From the NCBI GenBank assembly GCA_964531385.1, contig CAZHGC010000001.1:115616-179615 (forward strand): 64,000 nt of DNA, given 5' to 3'. Positions 17,475 through 27,100 of the stretch are shown in pieces. The DNA is from MGBC114079 sp964531385. GTDB lineage: Bacteria; Bacillota; Clostridia; Lachnospirales; CAG-274. Position numbers and translations under genes: made by a program. The stretch's first letter is position 1. Every line of letters starts with the position of its first letter. The notes under the pieces were generated by a model. That model worked only from the letters and a program-made list of their open reading frames with translations, did not search any database and had not been told where the DNA came from.

Positions 17475-19982
17475 ATGAAATCTTTCTTTCAAAATTTAGG
17501 AAAGTTTTTTCAAAACAGACTTGTTGTTTTATTTGTTATAGTTGGAATAATGTTTTCAATTCTTGTTGTTAAATTGTTTTCTTTGCAAATTTTAAACGGG
17601 GAGTTTTATAACAGCCAGGTTAAAACAACTATTTTGCAGGAAGTTGTTGTGCCTGCTCCGAGGGGGGCTATTTATGACAGATATGGAATTCCTCTTGCTG
17701 TTAATAAATCTTCCTATACCGTTAATATTGATGCGAGCATTTCTGTTGACAATCAAGATGCGATTTTTGTTAAACTTATTAATCTTCTTGAAAAAAACTG
17801 AGAAGATATTGTTGATGAATTTAATATATCAAAAACAAAGCCTTTTGTTTTTAATTTTGACGGAAGTCAGACACAGGAAAAAAGGTGGAAAAAGGATATG
17901 GGGATTGATGAAAATGTAAATGCCGAAGAGGCTTTTAAACTGCTTAAAGAAAAGTTTTCTGTTGAGGACTCTTGGTCGGACGATGATGCAAGAAAAATTT
18001 TATCTTTGAGATGTCAATTACATCTTAAAAGATATTCGAAATATATTCCTGTTACGGTTGCGTATGATGTTAAAAACGAAACTATTACGGCTATTGAAGA
18101 ACAAAAGTCGGATTATCCGGGGGTTTACATTGATGTTGAAGCTTTGAGAAATTATCCTTCAGGAAAATATTTTTCGCATTTATTGGGATATATTAGAGGA
18201 ATAACGGAAACTGAGCTTTCTCAATATCCTGACGGAGATTATACTCAAAACGACTTAATTGGAAAGGACGGAATTGAAAAGGCTTTTGAAGCTCAACTTC
18301 GTGGAAAAAAAGGTAAGAAATATGTTGAAGTTGACAGCGTTGGAAGGCGAATTCGTGATGTTGATTCGGAAAATGTTGAGCCTATTTCGGGAAACAAAGT
18401 TTTTTTGACTGTTGACAAAAAACTTCAGGAAACGGCTTATAATGTTTTTGAAGATACTCTTAAAAAATCTATTATGAACAGAATTTCAAACGGTGATTAT
18501 TCTTATAAAGAAATTTTGTCTTCTATGGTTGAATCAAATCACATAAACATTAAGAAAATTTTTGAGTCGAAAGAGGGCGGAGAACAGGACAAGATTAAAA
18601 AATATATACTATCTGTTGACAAAGGGGCTTCTGCCGATTTTGACCTTGCAAGACAAATTTTGATGGACGCTGTTGATAAGGGGAATGTTTCCGGAACTCA
18701 GCTTATTTTGGTTATGTATGAACAAGGAATTATAACTTGTGATGAAGCGTATTATTATAAAATTAAACAAGGTGCAATTTCTCCTCTTCAAGTTATTATT
18801 GACAAAATGAACGCCGGTGAAATTACTCCGCATATGACGGGAATGGACCCTTGTACGGGGTCGGTTGTTGTTGAGGACGTTCATTCGGGCGATATTTTGG
18901 CTGCGGTTTCTTATCCTTCATATGATAACAATAAATTTGTTAATAATTTTGACAGTGCATATTATATGCAACTTCAAAATGATGAGACAACTCCTTTGCT
19001 TAACCGACCTTTTATGGAGCCGAGAGCACCGGGGTCTACTTTTAAAATGATTACGGCAACTGCCGGACTTGAAGAGGGATTTATTGAGCCAAACACAACA
19101 ATTCACGATAACGGAACTTTTAAAGATGCCGGAAAGCCTTATGCAAGATGTTGGATTGGAAGCGGAAGCGGTTCTCACGGAAGTGTTAACGTTGCACACG
19201 CTCTTGAAGTTTCATGCAATTATTTCTTTTATCAACTTAGTTATAATATGGGAAATTCTTCAAATGGTTCTACTGCAAAGGGAATTGAAATTTTGAACAA
19301 ATATATGAAATTATACGGTCTTAACGATTTTACAGGTGTTGAAATTTATGAACTTTACAATTCAACAAAAAATTATACGTCAAACATTTCTTCTCCGGAA
19401 TATAAAAAATATATTTATTCTATGAGAGATTCGGAGGCTGATGAAAGCAAGCTTAAATGGTATGACGGGGACACAATCAGAACGGCAATAGGGCAATCGT
19501 TTAACAACTATACTTCAGCAACTCTTACAAAATATGTTTCGACACTTGCAAACGGCGGAAAGAGATATTCTATGCACTTTTTAAATAAAATTGCATCTGT
19601 TGACGATGAAATTGTTGAAGAATATACGCCAAAAGTTGAAGAGAATATTAATATACAAAAAGAAAATTTAAAAGTTATTCACGAGGGAATGTATCTTGTT
19701 ACATCGGGAGAAAAAGGAACTTTGAGAAGTGCTTTTAACGGATTTCCCGTTAAAGTTGCCGCAAAATCGGGAACGGCTCAGCAATCTTCTTACAGAAAGG
19801 AACATACTATTTTTGTTGGATTTGCACCATATGAAAATCCTCAAATTGCCATAACTGTTCTTATTCCTTTTGGTGACGATTCAACTATGCCAGCACCGAA
19901 TATTGCAAAGGGGATAATTTCCGAATATTTGGGCATTGACAAACAGCCTGAAAAAGAAAGTTACAATATTTTATATAAATAG
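17475..19982 (+). pseudogene. mrdA: Penicillin-binding protein 2 (MrdA) interrupted by one in-frame TGA
   Basis: This is the elongation-specific class B transpeptidase that crosslinks peptidoglycan with RodA. The frame is open from ATG 17475 (GGAGG upstream) to TAG 19980-19982 except for TGA at 17799-17801 (codon 109). There is no frameshift: both halves share one frame. The 5' part has the membrane anchor (about residues 17-37) and APRGAIYDRYGIPLAVN. The 3' part has EKRWKKDMGID, the active-site STFK (Ser about 521), SCNYFF and KSGTAQ. The context LLEKN-stop-EDI suggests an ancestral Gly codon GGA changed to TGA. An internal ATG at 17898 could restart translation, but that product would lack the anchor. 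It may be a true nonsense mutation, read-through, or a sequence error. Confidence 0.88.
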
Positions 19983-19997
19983 TTGAGGTGGAACAAA

Positions 19998-20681
19998 GTG
20001 AGTCAAAACAGCGTTATATTTAAAGGAAAAAATGATGGAATTCTCATTATTCTTGATGACAAAATTAAATTTGAAGCTTTGAAGCAAGCTCTTGAAGAGA
20101 AAGTTTTGAATGCCGGAAATTTTTTTCAAGGTGCAAACATTTCAATTACTTTTAAGGGGCGGGATTTGACGGATTCGCAAGAGCTTGAACTTTTGAACGT
20201 TATTTCCAATGCTTCGGGGCTTAACATATCTTTTGTTCACAGCACAGACGAAAAGCCTGTTTTTGTTAAACATCAAAAACTTTCAAAAATTGAAAATACT
20301 GATGTTTTTAAAGATGTTGTTCCCCAAAATTTTTTGTCGGCTTTGGAAAATATTACGTCTTTTCATAAGGGCTCTGTTAGAAGCGGGCAATCGCTTAGAT
20401 TTAAGGGAAGTATTATTGTTATTGGTGACGTTAACCCTGGTGGAGAGGTTATTGCAGAGGGGAATATTATTGTTCTCGGTGCGGTTAAAGGGCTTGTTCA
20501 CGCAGGGTGTAGCGGGCTTTCCGAGTGTTTTGTTATTGGCCTTAATTTGAAGCCGACTCAGCTTAGGATTGCCGACATTATTACATATTTTCCTGAAAAA
20601 AGTAACGAAAATTTGCCAATTCCCAAATGTGCTTTTGCAAAAAATGGCGAAATTTATGTTGAACCGTTGGGAAATTTATAA
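19998..20681 (+). CDS. minC: Septum site-determining protein MinC
   Basis: FtsZ polymerisation inhibitor (227 residues) that blocks polar division when bound to MinD. The N-terminal domain runs to about residue 95. The C-terminal beta-helix dimerisation domain shows SLRFKGSIIVIGDVNPGGEV, AEGNIIVLGAVKGLVHAG and the end motif TQLRIADI. The start is GTG 19998, preceded by GAGGTGG; an upstream TTG at 19983 contains the binding site itself. It begins directly after the interrupted pbp2. Confidence 0.94.
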   Translation: MSQNSVIFKGKNDGILIILDDKIKFEALKQALEEKVLNAGNFFQGANISITFKGRDLTDSQELELLNVISNASGLNISFVHSTDEKPVFVKHQKLSKIENTDVFKDVVPQNFLSALENITSFHKGSVRSGQSLRFKGSIIVIGDVNPGGEVIAEGNIIVLGAVKGLVHAGCSGLSECFVIGLNLKPTQLRIADIITYFPEKSNENLPIPKCAFAKNGEIYVEPLGNL

Positions 20682-20960
20682 AATTGTAATAATTTGCTTA
20701 AAGAAATTAGTGCAAAATTCTTTTTTTTCTGTTAATATATTATAAGAACCGAGTTGCAAAAATTAAAATTTACGGCAATAAAATTTTTATAATTGTTTTA
20801 TTGAATTTTTTACAAAATTTTGATTTGTCGGTTTTGAGGTTGATTTTGGTTGTTTTTTGCAATAATTATTTTGCGGGAAAACAACTTTGTCGATTATTTT
20901 TACTTATGATTAAGATACTGTGAAACAGCAAAATTTTTATACTGTTTAGGAGGAAAACAA
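20682..20960 (+). promoter_or_regulatory. minC-minD intergenic region
   Basis: A 279-bp AT-rich gap inside the operon. It carries copy F of the recurrent intergenic motif (20756-20780), ten bases after a TATAAG-like -10 sequence at 20741-20746. TGTCG-type sites are at 20826 and 20888. This could allow minDE-rodA-mgsA to be transcribed separately from the mre genes, which would matter if pbp2 is broken. Confidence 0.4.
20756..20780 (+). repeat. Recurrent intergenic motif, copy F (upstream of minD)
   Basis: GCAAAAATTAAAATTTACGG matches copy E (GCACAATTAAAATTTTACGG) at nearly every position if one T is gapped. Confidence 0.4.
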
Positions 20961-21758
20961 ATGAGTGAAGTTATAGTTATTACATCGGGAAAGGGTGGCG
21001 TTGGTAAAACTACAACATCTGCCAATTTGGGAACAGGCCTTGCTATGGAAGGCAAAAAAGTTGTTATGATAGATGCTGATATTGGGCTTAGAAATCTTGA
21101 CGTTATTATGGGGCTTGAAAATCGTATTGTTTATGACCTTATTGATGTTATTGAAGGGAATTGCAGATTGAAGCAAGCTCTTATCAGAGACAAAAGATAT
21201 GAAAACCTTTTCCTTATGCCGGCGGCTCAGACAAAGGATAAAGATGCTGTTAGCCCTGAGCAAATGAACAAACTTTGCGAAACATTAAAAGAAGAATTTG
21301 ACTATATAATTATAGACTGTCCTGCCGGAATTGAGCAAGGTTTTAAAAATGCCATTGCGGGGGCAGACAGAGCTGTTGTTGTTACAACTCCGGAGGTTTC
21401 GGCTGTTCGTGATGCGGACAGAATTATTGGCCTTTTGGAAGCAAACGAATTGAAAAATCCTATGCTTATATTGAACAGAATAAGAGTTGATATGGTTAAA
21501 AGAGGCGATATGATGGCTATGGACGATGTTACGGAAATTCTTGCCATTGACATTCTTGGAATTGTTCCCGATGATGAAAGCATTGTTGTTTCTGCAAACA
21601 AAGGTGAGCCGGCGGTTACTGACTTATCATCGAAAGCCGGCGAGGCATATAGAAACATAACTCAAAGAATTTTGGGAAACAACGTTCCTTTAATGGATTT
21701 AGATGTTGATAAAGGAATTTTGAGCAAAATTAAAAGACTTTTTAAATCGGGTAATTAA
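20961..21758 (+). CDS. minD: Septum site-determining ATPase MinD
   Basis: Membrane-associated ParA/MinD-type ATPase (265 residues) that carries MinC to the membrane and is cycled by MinE. The deviant Walker A motif KGGVGKTT is at residues 10-17, switch I/II regions include DADIGLRNLD and IIIDCPAGIE. The C-terminal GILSKIKRLFKSGN is the amphipathic membrane-targeting helix. ATG 20961 follows AGGAGG. Confidence 0.97.
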   Translation: MSEVIVITSGKGGVGKTTTSANLGTGLAMEGKKVVMIDADIGLRNLDVIMGLENRIVYDLIDVIEGNCRLKQALIRDKRYENLFLMPAAQTKDKDAVSPEQMNKLCETLKEEFDYIIIDCPAGIEQGFKNAIAGADRAVVVTTPEVSAVRDADRIIGLLEANELKNPMLILNRIRVDMVKRGDMMAMDDVTEILAIDILGIVPDDESIVVSANKGEPAVTDLSSKAGEAYRNITQRILGNNVPLMDLDVDKGILSKIKRLFKSGN

Positions 21759-21779
21759 TTTTTAAAGGGGGTAAGTATA

Positions 21780-22058
21780 ATGGATTTGTTTAGTTTCTTT
21801 TCTCGTAAACCTTCTTCAAAAGATGTTGCGAAGGACAGGCTTAAGCTTGTTTTAATTCACGACAGGGTTAACTGTTCGACGCAAGTTCTTGAAATGCTTA
21901 AAACAGACATAATTCGTGTTATTTCAAATTATATGGAGATTGACGAAGAAGAATTGGATATTCAAATTACTCAAACGGAAACAGACGGAACAAACGGAAG
22001 TGTTCCTATGCTTTATGCAAATATTCCGATTAAGAGTATGCGAAAAGTTCAAATGTGA
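21780..22058 (+). CDS. minE: Cell division topological specificity factor MinE
   Basis: A 92-residue regulator that stimulates MinD ATPase and restricts MinCD to the poles. The N-terminal DLFSFFSRK is the membrane-targeting and anti-MinCD segment. AKDRLKLVLIHDR matches the MinD-contact helix, and the C-terminal half is the dimerisation domain. Having MinE implies oscillating or topologically controlled Min rather than the DivIVA-only arrangement of Bacillus. ATG 21780 follows GGGGG. Confidence 0.93.
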   Translation: MDLFSFFSRKPSSKDVAKDRLKLVLIHDRVNCSTQVLEMLKTDIIRVISNYMEIDEEELDIQITQTETDGTNGSVPMLYANIPIKSMRKVQM

Positions 22059-22079
22059 TGCTCTTGAAGGAGTTTTGAT

Positions 22080-23204
22080 ATGATTTCAAAAAAAAATATT
22101 TTATCTTTCGACTTTATACTTTTGTTTCTTGTATTTGCTATAGCTATTTTTGGAATTGTTATTATTGGGAGCGCCACAAAAATTAATACTTCCGATGGTT
22201 CGGGTGAATTTGAAAGCCAGATAATTTGGTTTATAAGCGGTATAGTTCTTATGTTTGCTGCTATGTTTTTTGATTATCATATTATTTGCAAATTATACAT
22301 ACCGATTTATATTATTAATCTCATACTGTTGATTGTTGTGCTTTTTATTGGCAGTGGTGATGGTGTTAACAGGTGGATTTTTGGAATTCAGCCTTCGGAA
22401 TTTTCTAAAATATTTATGATTATATTTTTGTCGAAATATGTTGACAAAAATCAAGAAACAATTAACAGCTTTAAAACTCTTTCGATTGTTTTTATTGCAA
22501 CGATTATTCCAACGGCACTTATAAAGGCTCAGCCTTCTTTATCGGCAAGTCTTGTTACTTTGGCGATTATGCTTGTTATTTTATTTGTTGGAAATTTGAG
22601 CAGAAAATATATTTTTATTGCACTTGCTGTTATTTTGCCTCTTGCAACGATATTTTTTATCGATTTGCTTAGCGAAAATCATTATATTTTGAGCAAATTT
22701 CTTGAACCGTATCACATAAAAAGAATATTATCCGCAATAAATCCGGATTGGTCTGACCCATTATATTATCAAACGAAAAATTCTATATGGGCCATTGGCT
22801 CGGGAGGAATTGATGGAAAAGGGCTTTATCAAGGAACGATAAACCAGCTTAGCTATTTGCCGGAATCCCACAATGATTTTATATTTTCGGTTATTGGTGA
22901 AGAATTTGGTTTTATTGGGTGTATATCCGTTCTTGCGGTTATGCTACTTATTATATTGAAATGCGTTTTTATTGCAAACAGTGCTGCTGATGACATTGGA
23001 ATGTATATTGCTTCGGGCGTTGCAGGAATGTTTGCTTTTCAAACGTTTGTTAATGTTGGTGTTGCGACAGGTCTTTTGCCCAATACGGGAATGCCTTTTC
23101 CTTTTGTAAGTTATGGAGGAAGTTCGATGTGGATGAATATGATGGCGATTGGACTTGTTTTAAATGTTGGTATAAGAAAATCTAAATCTATGTTTGAGGG
23201 GTGA
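22080..23204 (+). CDS. rodA: SEDS-family peptidoglycan glycosyltransferase RodA
   Basis: A 374-residue polytopic protein with about ten membrane segments that polymerises lipid II during elongation, partnered with PBP2. Family motifs include RWIFGIQPSEFSKI, the QPSLSASLV segment, ESHNDFIFSVIGEEFGFIG and the C-terminal LPNTGMPFPFVSYGGSSM. RodA rather than FtsW is favoured by its place with mreBCD and pbp2. The gene ends in TGA. ATG 22080 follows AAGGAG. Confidence 0.93.
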   Translation: MISKKNILSFDFILLFLVFAIAIFGIVIIGSATKINTSDGSGEFESQIIWFISGIVLMFAAMFFDYHIICKLYIPIYIINLILLIVVLFIGSGDGVNRWIFGIQPSEFSKIFMIIFLSKYVDKNQETINSFKTLSIVFIATIIPTALIKAQPSLSASLVTLAIMLVILFVGNLSRKYIFIALAVILPLATIFFIDLLSENHYILSKFLEPYHIKRILSAINPDWSDPLYYQTKNSIWAIGSGGIDGKGLYQGTINQLSYLPESHNDFIFSVIGEEFGFIGCISVLAVMLLIILKCVFIANSAADDIGMYIASGVAGMFAFQTFVNVGVATGLLPNTGMPFPFVSYGGSSMWMNMMAIGLVLNVGIRKSKSMFEG

Positions 23205-23210
23205 TTTCTA

Positions 23211-23606
23211 TTGAATATTGCTTTAGTTGCACATGACAATAAAAAAATTCTTATGGAAAATCTTTGTATTGCGTATAGACACATTTTGAGCAAACACGAA
23301 ATTTATGCTACGGGAACGACAGGGCTTCTTATTGAGGAAACTTCCAATCTTTCTGTTCACAAATATCTTGCGGGACATCTTGGAGGAGAGCAACAACTTG
23401 GTTCACAGATTGCGAACAATGATATTGACCTTGTTATATTTTTGAGAGACCCGGTTTCTCCTAAAAATTATGAGCCAGACATAAACAGCGTTTTGAGGCT
23501 TTGTGATATTCACAATATTCCGCTTGCGAGCAATCTTGCAACAGCCGAGGCTCTTCTTCTTGCTCTTGATAGAGGAGATTTGGACTGGCGAAATCTTGTT
23601 AAATAA
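23211..23606 (+). CDS. mgsA: Methylglyoxal synthase
   Basis: A 131-residue cytoplasmic enzyme converting dihydroxyacetone phosphate to methylglyoxal and phosphate, a bypass of lower glycolysis. The family start IALVAHDNKK, the phosphate-binding ATGTTG, GGEQQLG and the catalytic-loop FLRDP are all present. The TTG start at 23211 lies six bases after the rodA stop, behind GGGGTG. It is the last gene of the mre-min-rodA unit, as in many Clostridia. Confidence 0.95.
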   Translation: MNIALVAHDNKKILMENLCIAYRHILSKHEIYATGTTGLLIEETSNLSVHKYLAGHLGGEQQLGSQIANNDIDLVIFLRDPVSPKNYEPDINSVLRLCDIHNIPLASNLATAEALLLALDRGDLDWRNLVK

Positions 23607-23611
23607 TTTTT

Positions 23612-23650
23612 TTCGACATTGCATTGTGATTTTACGATTTTGTTGACTGA
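23612..23650 (+). repeat. Spo0A-box-like heptamer plus recurrent intergenic motif, copy D
   Basis: TTCGACA (23612-23618, the reverse complement of the Spo0A box TGTCGAA) is followed by copy D of the motif, TGATTTTACGATTTTG, at 23627-23642. That 16-mer is identical to the one in copy C at 59707-59722. It lies about 200 bp before the TraX-like gene. Confidence 0.5.
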
Positions 23651-23846
23651 TATTTTTTGATGCGTTAAACGTGATTAAAATTATATCAAATCAAACTTAT
23701 GCGGTGTTGTTTTTTAGCTCTTCTACAATTTATACGGAAGTAGGGGAGCTTAATTTTTTATATGAGCAAAATATTAAAAATTGTTAGGTTACTTTATGGC
23801 AGAACCATATACTTATAATTTTTATGTTGTTTTGGAGAATAAATTT

Positions 23847-24575
23847 ATGTCGGCTTTTGTTTTGAAGATTTTTGCATTTATTTTTATGGTTATTGACCAT
23901 TCAACCATAGTTTTTGATATGCCTGTTGCTTTTAGATGTATTGGGAGGCTTGCGTTTCCTATATTTGCGTATTTGACTTCTCAAGGTTGTACATATACAA
24001 AAAATTTTAGAAAATATATTTTTAGGCTTTTTGTTTGTGCTGTTTTATCGGAATATATTTATGATATAGTGTTTAACGAAGAAATAAATTTCTTTTATGA
24101 TTTGAATATTGTATTTACTCTTTTTATTTCTTGTTTGGGAATTTATATTTTTGAAATTTTCAGAAAAGAAATAAAATGTTCTTGGGTTGGATATTTTGTT
24201 ATTATTGTTTTTTGCGGAATTGCGGAAATTTTGCATTTTGATTATGGATTTGCCGGCGTTGGGCTTATATTTTTATTTTATATTTCAAAGAATAAGGCAT
24301 TTGAAATTTTAGCTTTGGCGACATTTGTTATTGTTAAATTTTATCCGGTTATTTTTGGCTCGTTGTCGCATTTTTTTTATATTAAGTTTTTTTATATTTT
24401 TGAGCCTTACGTTTCGATGTATAACATTGGTCTTACGGTTGGAACTTTTTTTGCCGGTGCTTTTATTTTACTGTATAACGGAAAAAAAGGATTTCATATT
24501 AAAAATTTATTTTATATAGCGTATCCTTTACATATTTTGATTTTGTTCGTTTTGAGGGAGTTTTGTGTTGGTTGA
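23847..24575 (+). CDS. TraX-family membrane protein
   Basis: A 242-residue polytopic protein (seven or eight hydrophobic segments) resembling the TraX family, named for F-pilin acetylation but widespread on Firmicute chromosomes with unknown role. Recognisable parts are FAFIFMVIDHSTIVF, RCIGRLAFPIFAYLTSQG, the short polar turn after it, and FYIAYPLHILILFVLRE at the end. ATG 23847 is chosen because TTGGAGA lies about ten bases upstream; ATG 23796 would add 17 residues without a good site. Confidence 0.75.
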   Translation: MSAFVLKIFAFIFMVIDHSTIVFDMPVAFRCIGRLAFPIFAYLTSQGCTYTKNFRKYIFRLFVCAVLSEYIYDIVFNEEINFFYDLNIVFTLFISCLGIYIFEIFRKEIKCSWVGYFVIIVFCGIAEILHFDYGFAGVGLIFLFYISKNKAFEILALATFVIVKFYPVIFGSLSHFFYIKFFYIFEPYVSMYNIGLTVGTFFAGAFILLYNGKKGFHIKNLFYIAYPLHILILFVLREFCVG

Positions 24576-24593
24576 AAGAGAGGTGGGTGATTT

Positions 24594-25037
24594 ATGGAGA
24601 TTTTTATTGATGCAGACGGTTGTCCGGTTGTTGATTTAACTATTGAGATTGCTTTTGAATATGGTGTTAAATCTACAATTATTTGTGATACTTCGCACAT
24701 ATTCAATTATGATGATGTTCAAATTATTGTTGTTGAAAAAGGAAATGACAGTGTTGATTTTTCTCTTATTAACAAAGTTGGTAAAGGGGACATTGTTATA
24801 ACGCAGGATTATGGGCTTGCGGCTATGTGCATTGCGAAAAATGCCATTCCTATAAATCAGAACGGTTTTGTTTATACAAACAAAAACATTGATGATATGC
24901 TTTTGAAAAGACATATTGCGAAAGCTGTCAGACGTGCCGGCGGAAAAACGCAGAATATGAAGAAAAGAAAGCCTGTTGATAATGAGAATTTTAAAAAATG
25001 CCTTATAGAGGTTATTGGCAGACAGATTGAGAAATGA
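24594..25037 (+). CDS. YaiI/YqxD (DUF188) family protein
   Basis: A 147-residue protein of the YaiI/DUF188 family, which has a PIN-like fold and no firmly established function. The family signature is at the N-terminus (IFIDADGCPV), followed by GKGDIVITQDYGLA and the terminal RRAGGKTQNMKKR. The aspartates at the start of each motif resemble nuclease metal ligands (inference). ATG 24594 follows GGTGGG. It is 18 bp after the TraX-like gene. Confidence 0.88.
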   Translation: MEIFIDADGCPVVDLTIEIAFEYGVKSTIICDTSHIFNYDDVQIIVVEKGNDSVDFSLINKVGKGDIVITQDYGLAAMCIAKNAIPINQNGFVYTNKNIDDMLLKRHIAKAVRRAGGKTQNMKKRKPVDNENFKKCLIEVIGRQIEK

Positions 25038-25056
25038 TTAAGTGGAAATTTTTTTT

Positions 25057-25134
25057 AGGTTGTTGCATTAGTATTTGACAAAAAAATGAAGTTTTTGATT
25101 TTTGCCAAAATGTTTAACGCAACAACCTTTTTTA
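25057..25134 (+). terminator. Rho-independent terminator after the DUF188 gene
   Basis: AGGTTGTTGC (25057-25066) pairs perfectly with GCAACAACCT (25119-25128), followed by a T-run. The 52-base loop itself can fold (TTGACAAAAA with TTTTTGCCAA, one mismatch). It separates two convergent genes. Confidence 0.8.
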
Positions 25135-26298
25135 TATAACTTTTTTATCGACACTTATTACGGGGTGATAATTTTCATCTAAGTTTTTAATTTTTTGTGT
25201 TACTATTTTTACAACTTCGTTATCGGAATATTTAAAATCAAACGGAATTTCTATGTCAAAAATTATATTTGTTCTTAACGGACCGTTTGTTATTCTGAAG
25301 TCGTGAAAGCCTAAAGACGAATCAAGCGACAAAAGTATATTTGCAACTTTTTCTTTTAATGTGTTTACAAACTGATTGTTTATGGTTATTGGGTCCATAT
25401 GAATACTTATTTCGCAATTGAATTTATTTTTTATTTCTGCTTCGGCATTATCTATTATATCGTGTGCTTCCAAAACGTTCATTTCACAGGGGATTTCGGC
25501 ATGGAGAGAGACAATTACTCTTCCGGGGCCGTAATCGTGAACTATCATATCATGAATTCCGATTATTTCTTTATGTTTTAAGATGCAATTTTCTATGTTT
25601 TTTACAAATATTGGGTCGGGTGCTTTTCCGAGCAATGGTTGAAGTGTGTCTTTTGCTGTTCCATAGCCGGAATATAATACGAACAATGCGACAATTATAC
25701 CGGCATAACCGTCTATATTTATATTTGCAAAATGGCTTACCAAGAGGCTTATTAACACAACAGTTGTTGCGACACTGTCGTTTAAGCTGTCGGCAGCGGT
25801 TGCATACATTGCCTGTGAGTCGATTTTTTTGCCTAATTTTTTATTGAAAAAGGAAAGCCATATTTTTGCGAGGATTGACACAATTAATATTACAAGAGAT
25901 GATGTTGTAAATGTTATATTTTCGGGATTTATTATTTTGTCGATTGAAGATTTTAGAAGTTCGAAGCCCATTAGCAGTATTACGAATGCAATTATTAAGC
26001 CTGTTATATATTCAACTCTTCCATGACCGTAGGGGTGGTCGTTATCGGCAGGTTTTCCTGCCATTTTAAAGCCTATCAGCGTTACTATTGAGGAGCCGGC
26101 GTCTGACAAGTTGTTGAAGGCATCGGCTGTTACGGATATTGATGCGGTTATTATTCCGGCGATGAACTTTATTGCGAATAACAACAAATTTATTAAAATT
26201 CCGACAGTTCCGCTTAATGTTCCATATTGTTGGCGTACTTTTGGCTCAAGAATATTATCATTATCTTTTACGAAAAATTTTATAAGTAGATTAGTCAT
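25132..26298 (-). CDS. Cation diffusion facilitator (CDF) family metal transporter
   Basis: A 388-residue CDF antiporter that exports divalent metals such as Zn, Mn or Fe. Membrane segments in the first 215 residues include the metal-site helices TADAFNNLSDAGSS and ATAADSLNDSVATT. HPYGHGRVEY is the classic motif after the second segment. The C-terminal cytoplasmic domain (from about 215) contains DMIVHDYGPGRVIVSLHAEIP. Members with this DAFNN/LSD pattern are common in Clostridia; the substrate cannot be read from sequence. ATG 26298 follows GAGGT. Confidence 0.92.
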   Translation of the reverse strand: MTNLLIKFFVKDNDNILEPKVRQQYGTLSGTVGILINLLLFAIKFIAGIITASISVTADAFNNLSDAGSSIVTLIGFKMAGKPADNDHPYGHGRVEYITGLIIAFVILLMGFELLKSSIDKIINPENITFTTSSLVILIVSILAKIWLSFFNKKLGKKIDSQAMYATAADSLNDSVATTVVLISLLVSHFANINIDGYAGIIVALFVLYSGYGTAKDTLQPLLGKAPDPIFVKNIENCILKHKEIIGIHDMIVHDYGPGRVIVSLHAEIPCEMNVLEAHDIIDNAEAEIKNKFNCEISIHMDPITINNQFVNTLKEKVANILLSLDSSLGFHDFRITNGPLRTNIIFDIEIPFDFKYSDNEVVKIVTQKIKNLDENYHPVISVDKKVI

Positions 26299-26434
26299 TT
26301 TTTGTACCTCATTATAATAATTATTTTATAATTAATATGTTTATGATGTTGAATAATGGGATAGTACGATTGTTTTAAGTTATTTAAAATTGAAATTTTG
26401 GATTGTTTTTATAATTGGAGCAAATATTTGTTGC

Positions 26435-26956
26435 TTATTGTAATATTGTATACACAATTATTATTGCTTCCATAAACATAATACATATTAAAACCATATA
26501 CATATTTAACAATTTTGCGGAAATCTTTTTTTCGAATACTAATGCAAGTATTGCAAATATAGTGCTTAAAGGGATTATTATTGTTAAAAAATTTAAAAAA
26601 AATGCAGTTAGATTTTTTGGGAGCGGCAGGATTACGTATAATATGCCGGAGATTATGGTTATTGAACCGAGAGTTATTGCTAATATTCCCCAAGGAAATG
26701 AGAATTTTGATTTTGAATTTAGGTTAGTGTTTAAATCGGGGGTATTTTCCAATGTTTTAGTTTCTTGTGTATTTTGCTCTTCCTGTTTAGAAACATTTAA
26801 ATTTTCGTCTTTTGTATTTACGGGATTGAGATTTTGAGAATTTGCAAATTGATTGTTTTGGGGGTCCTGTTGGAAATGCTTTTCCAAAGGATTTCCACAA
26901 CGTATACAAAAATTTGAATTATTTGTGTTTTCTTGCCCACATTTTGTACAAAACAT
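26435..26956 (-). CDS. Zinc-ribbon membrane protein, function unknown
   Basis: A 173-residue protein. An N-terminal zinc ribbon (MFCTKCGQEN, then FCIRCGNPLE) is followed by an Asn/Gln-rich linker to about residue 85. Three hydrophobic segments follow (about 90-110, 115-140 and 145-170). This build is common among small DUF4190-like Firmicute membrane proteins. No catalytic motif is seen. ATG 26956 follows AGGAGA on the minus strand. It seems to be a single gene. Confidence 0.7.
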   Translation of the reverse strand: MFCTKCGQENTNNSNFCIRCGNPLEKHFQQDPQNNQFANSQNLNPVNTKDENLNVSKQEEQNTQETKTLENTPDLNTNLNSKSKFSFPWGILAITLGSITIISGILYVILPLPKNLTAFFLNFLTIIIPLSTIFAILALVFEKKISAKLLNMYMVLICIMFMEAIIIVYTILQ

Positions 26957-27049
26957 AGTATATCTCCTAAAATTGATTATTTTTTGATTAAATTTAAATG
27001 ATGCTTTTTGCTTTTTATAACTAAGGAAATTAATTTAAATGTTGGTTAT

Positions 27050-27097
27050 GTTAAAAACAACGCTAAATTTGAATTATTAATTCGAAACTTAGCGTTG
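27050..27097 (-). terminator. Terminator downstream of the PilZ gene (minus strand)
   Basis: CAACGCTAA (27058-27066) pairs with TTAGCGTTG (27089-27097), and the loop contains a further near-complete pairing. On the minus strand the hairpin is followed by TTTTTAACAT. A second hairpin lies just before it. Confidence 0.78.
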
Positions 27098-27100
27098 CAG

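Noticed and set aside
17788..17801. A AAA AAC heptamer in the correct phase just before the pbp2 TGA, as a programmed -1 frameshift signal
   Set aside because: The -1 frame meets a stop (TGA) within seven codons and does not lead into the rest of PBP2. Only read-through in the same frame does.
17799..17801. TGA reassigned as a sense codon in this organism
   Set aside because: Several intact genes here end in TGA at their expected length (queA, rodA), and Trp is encoded by TGG throughout.
17799..17860. Selenocysteine insertion at the pbp2 TGA
   Set aside because: No stem-loop of bacterial SECIS type follows, and a selenocysteine at this site has no known role in PBP2.
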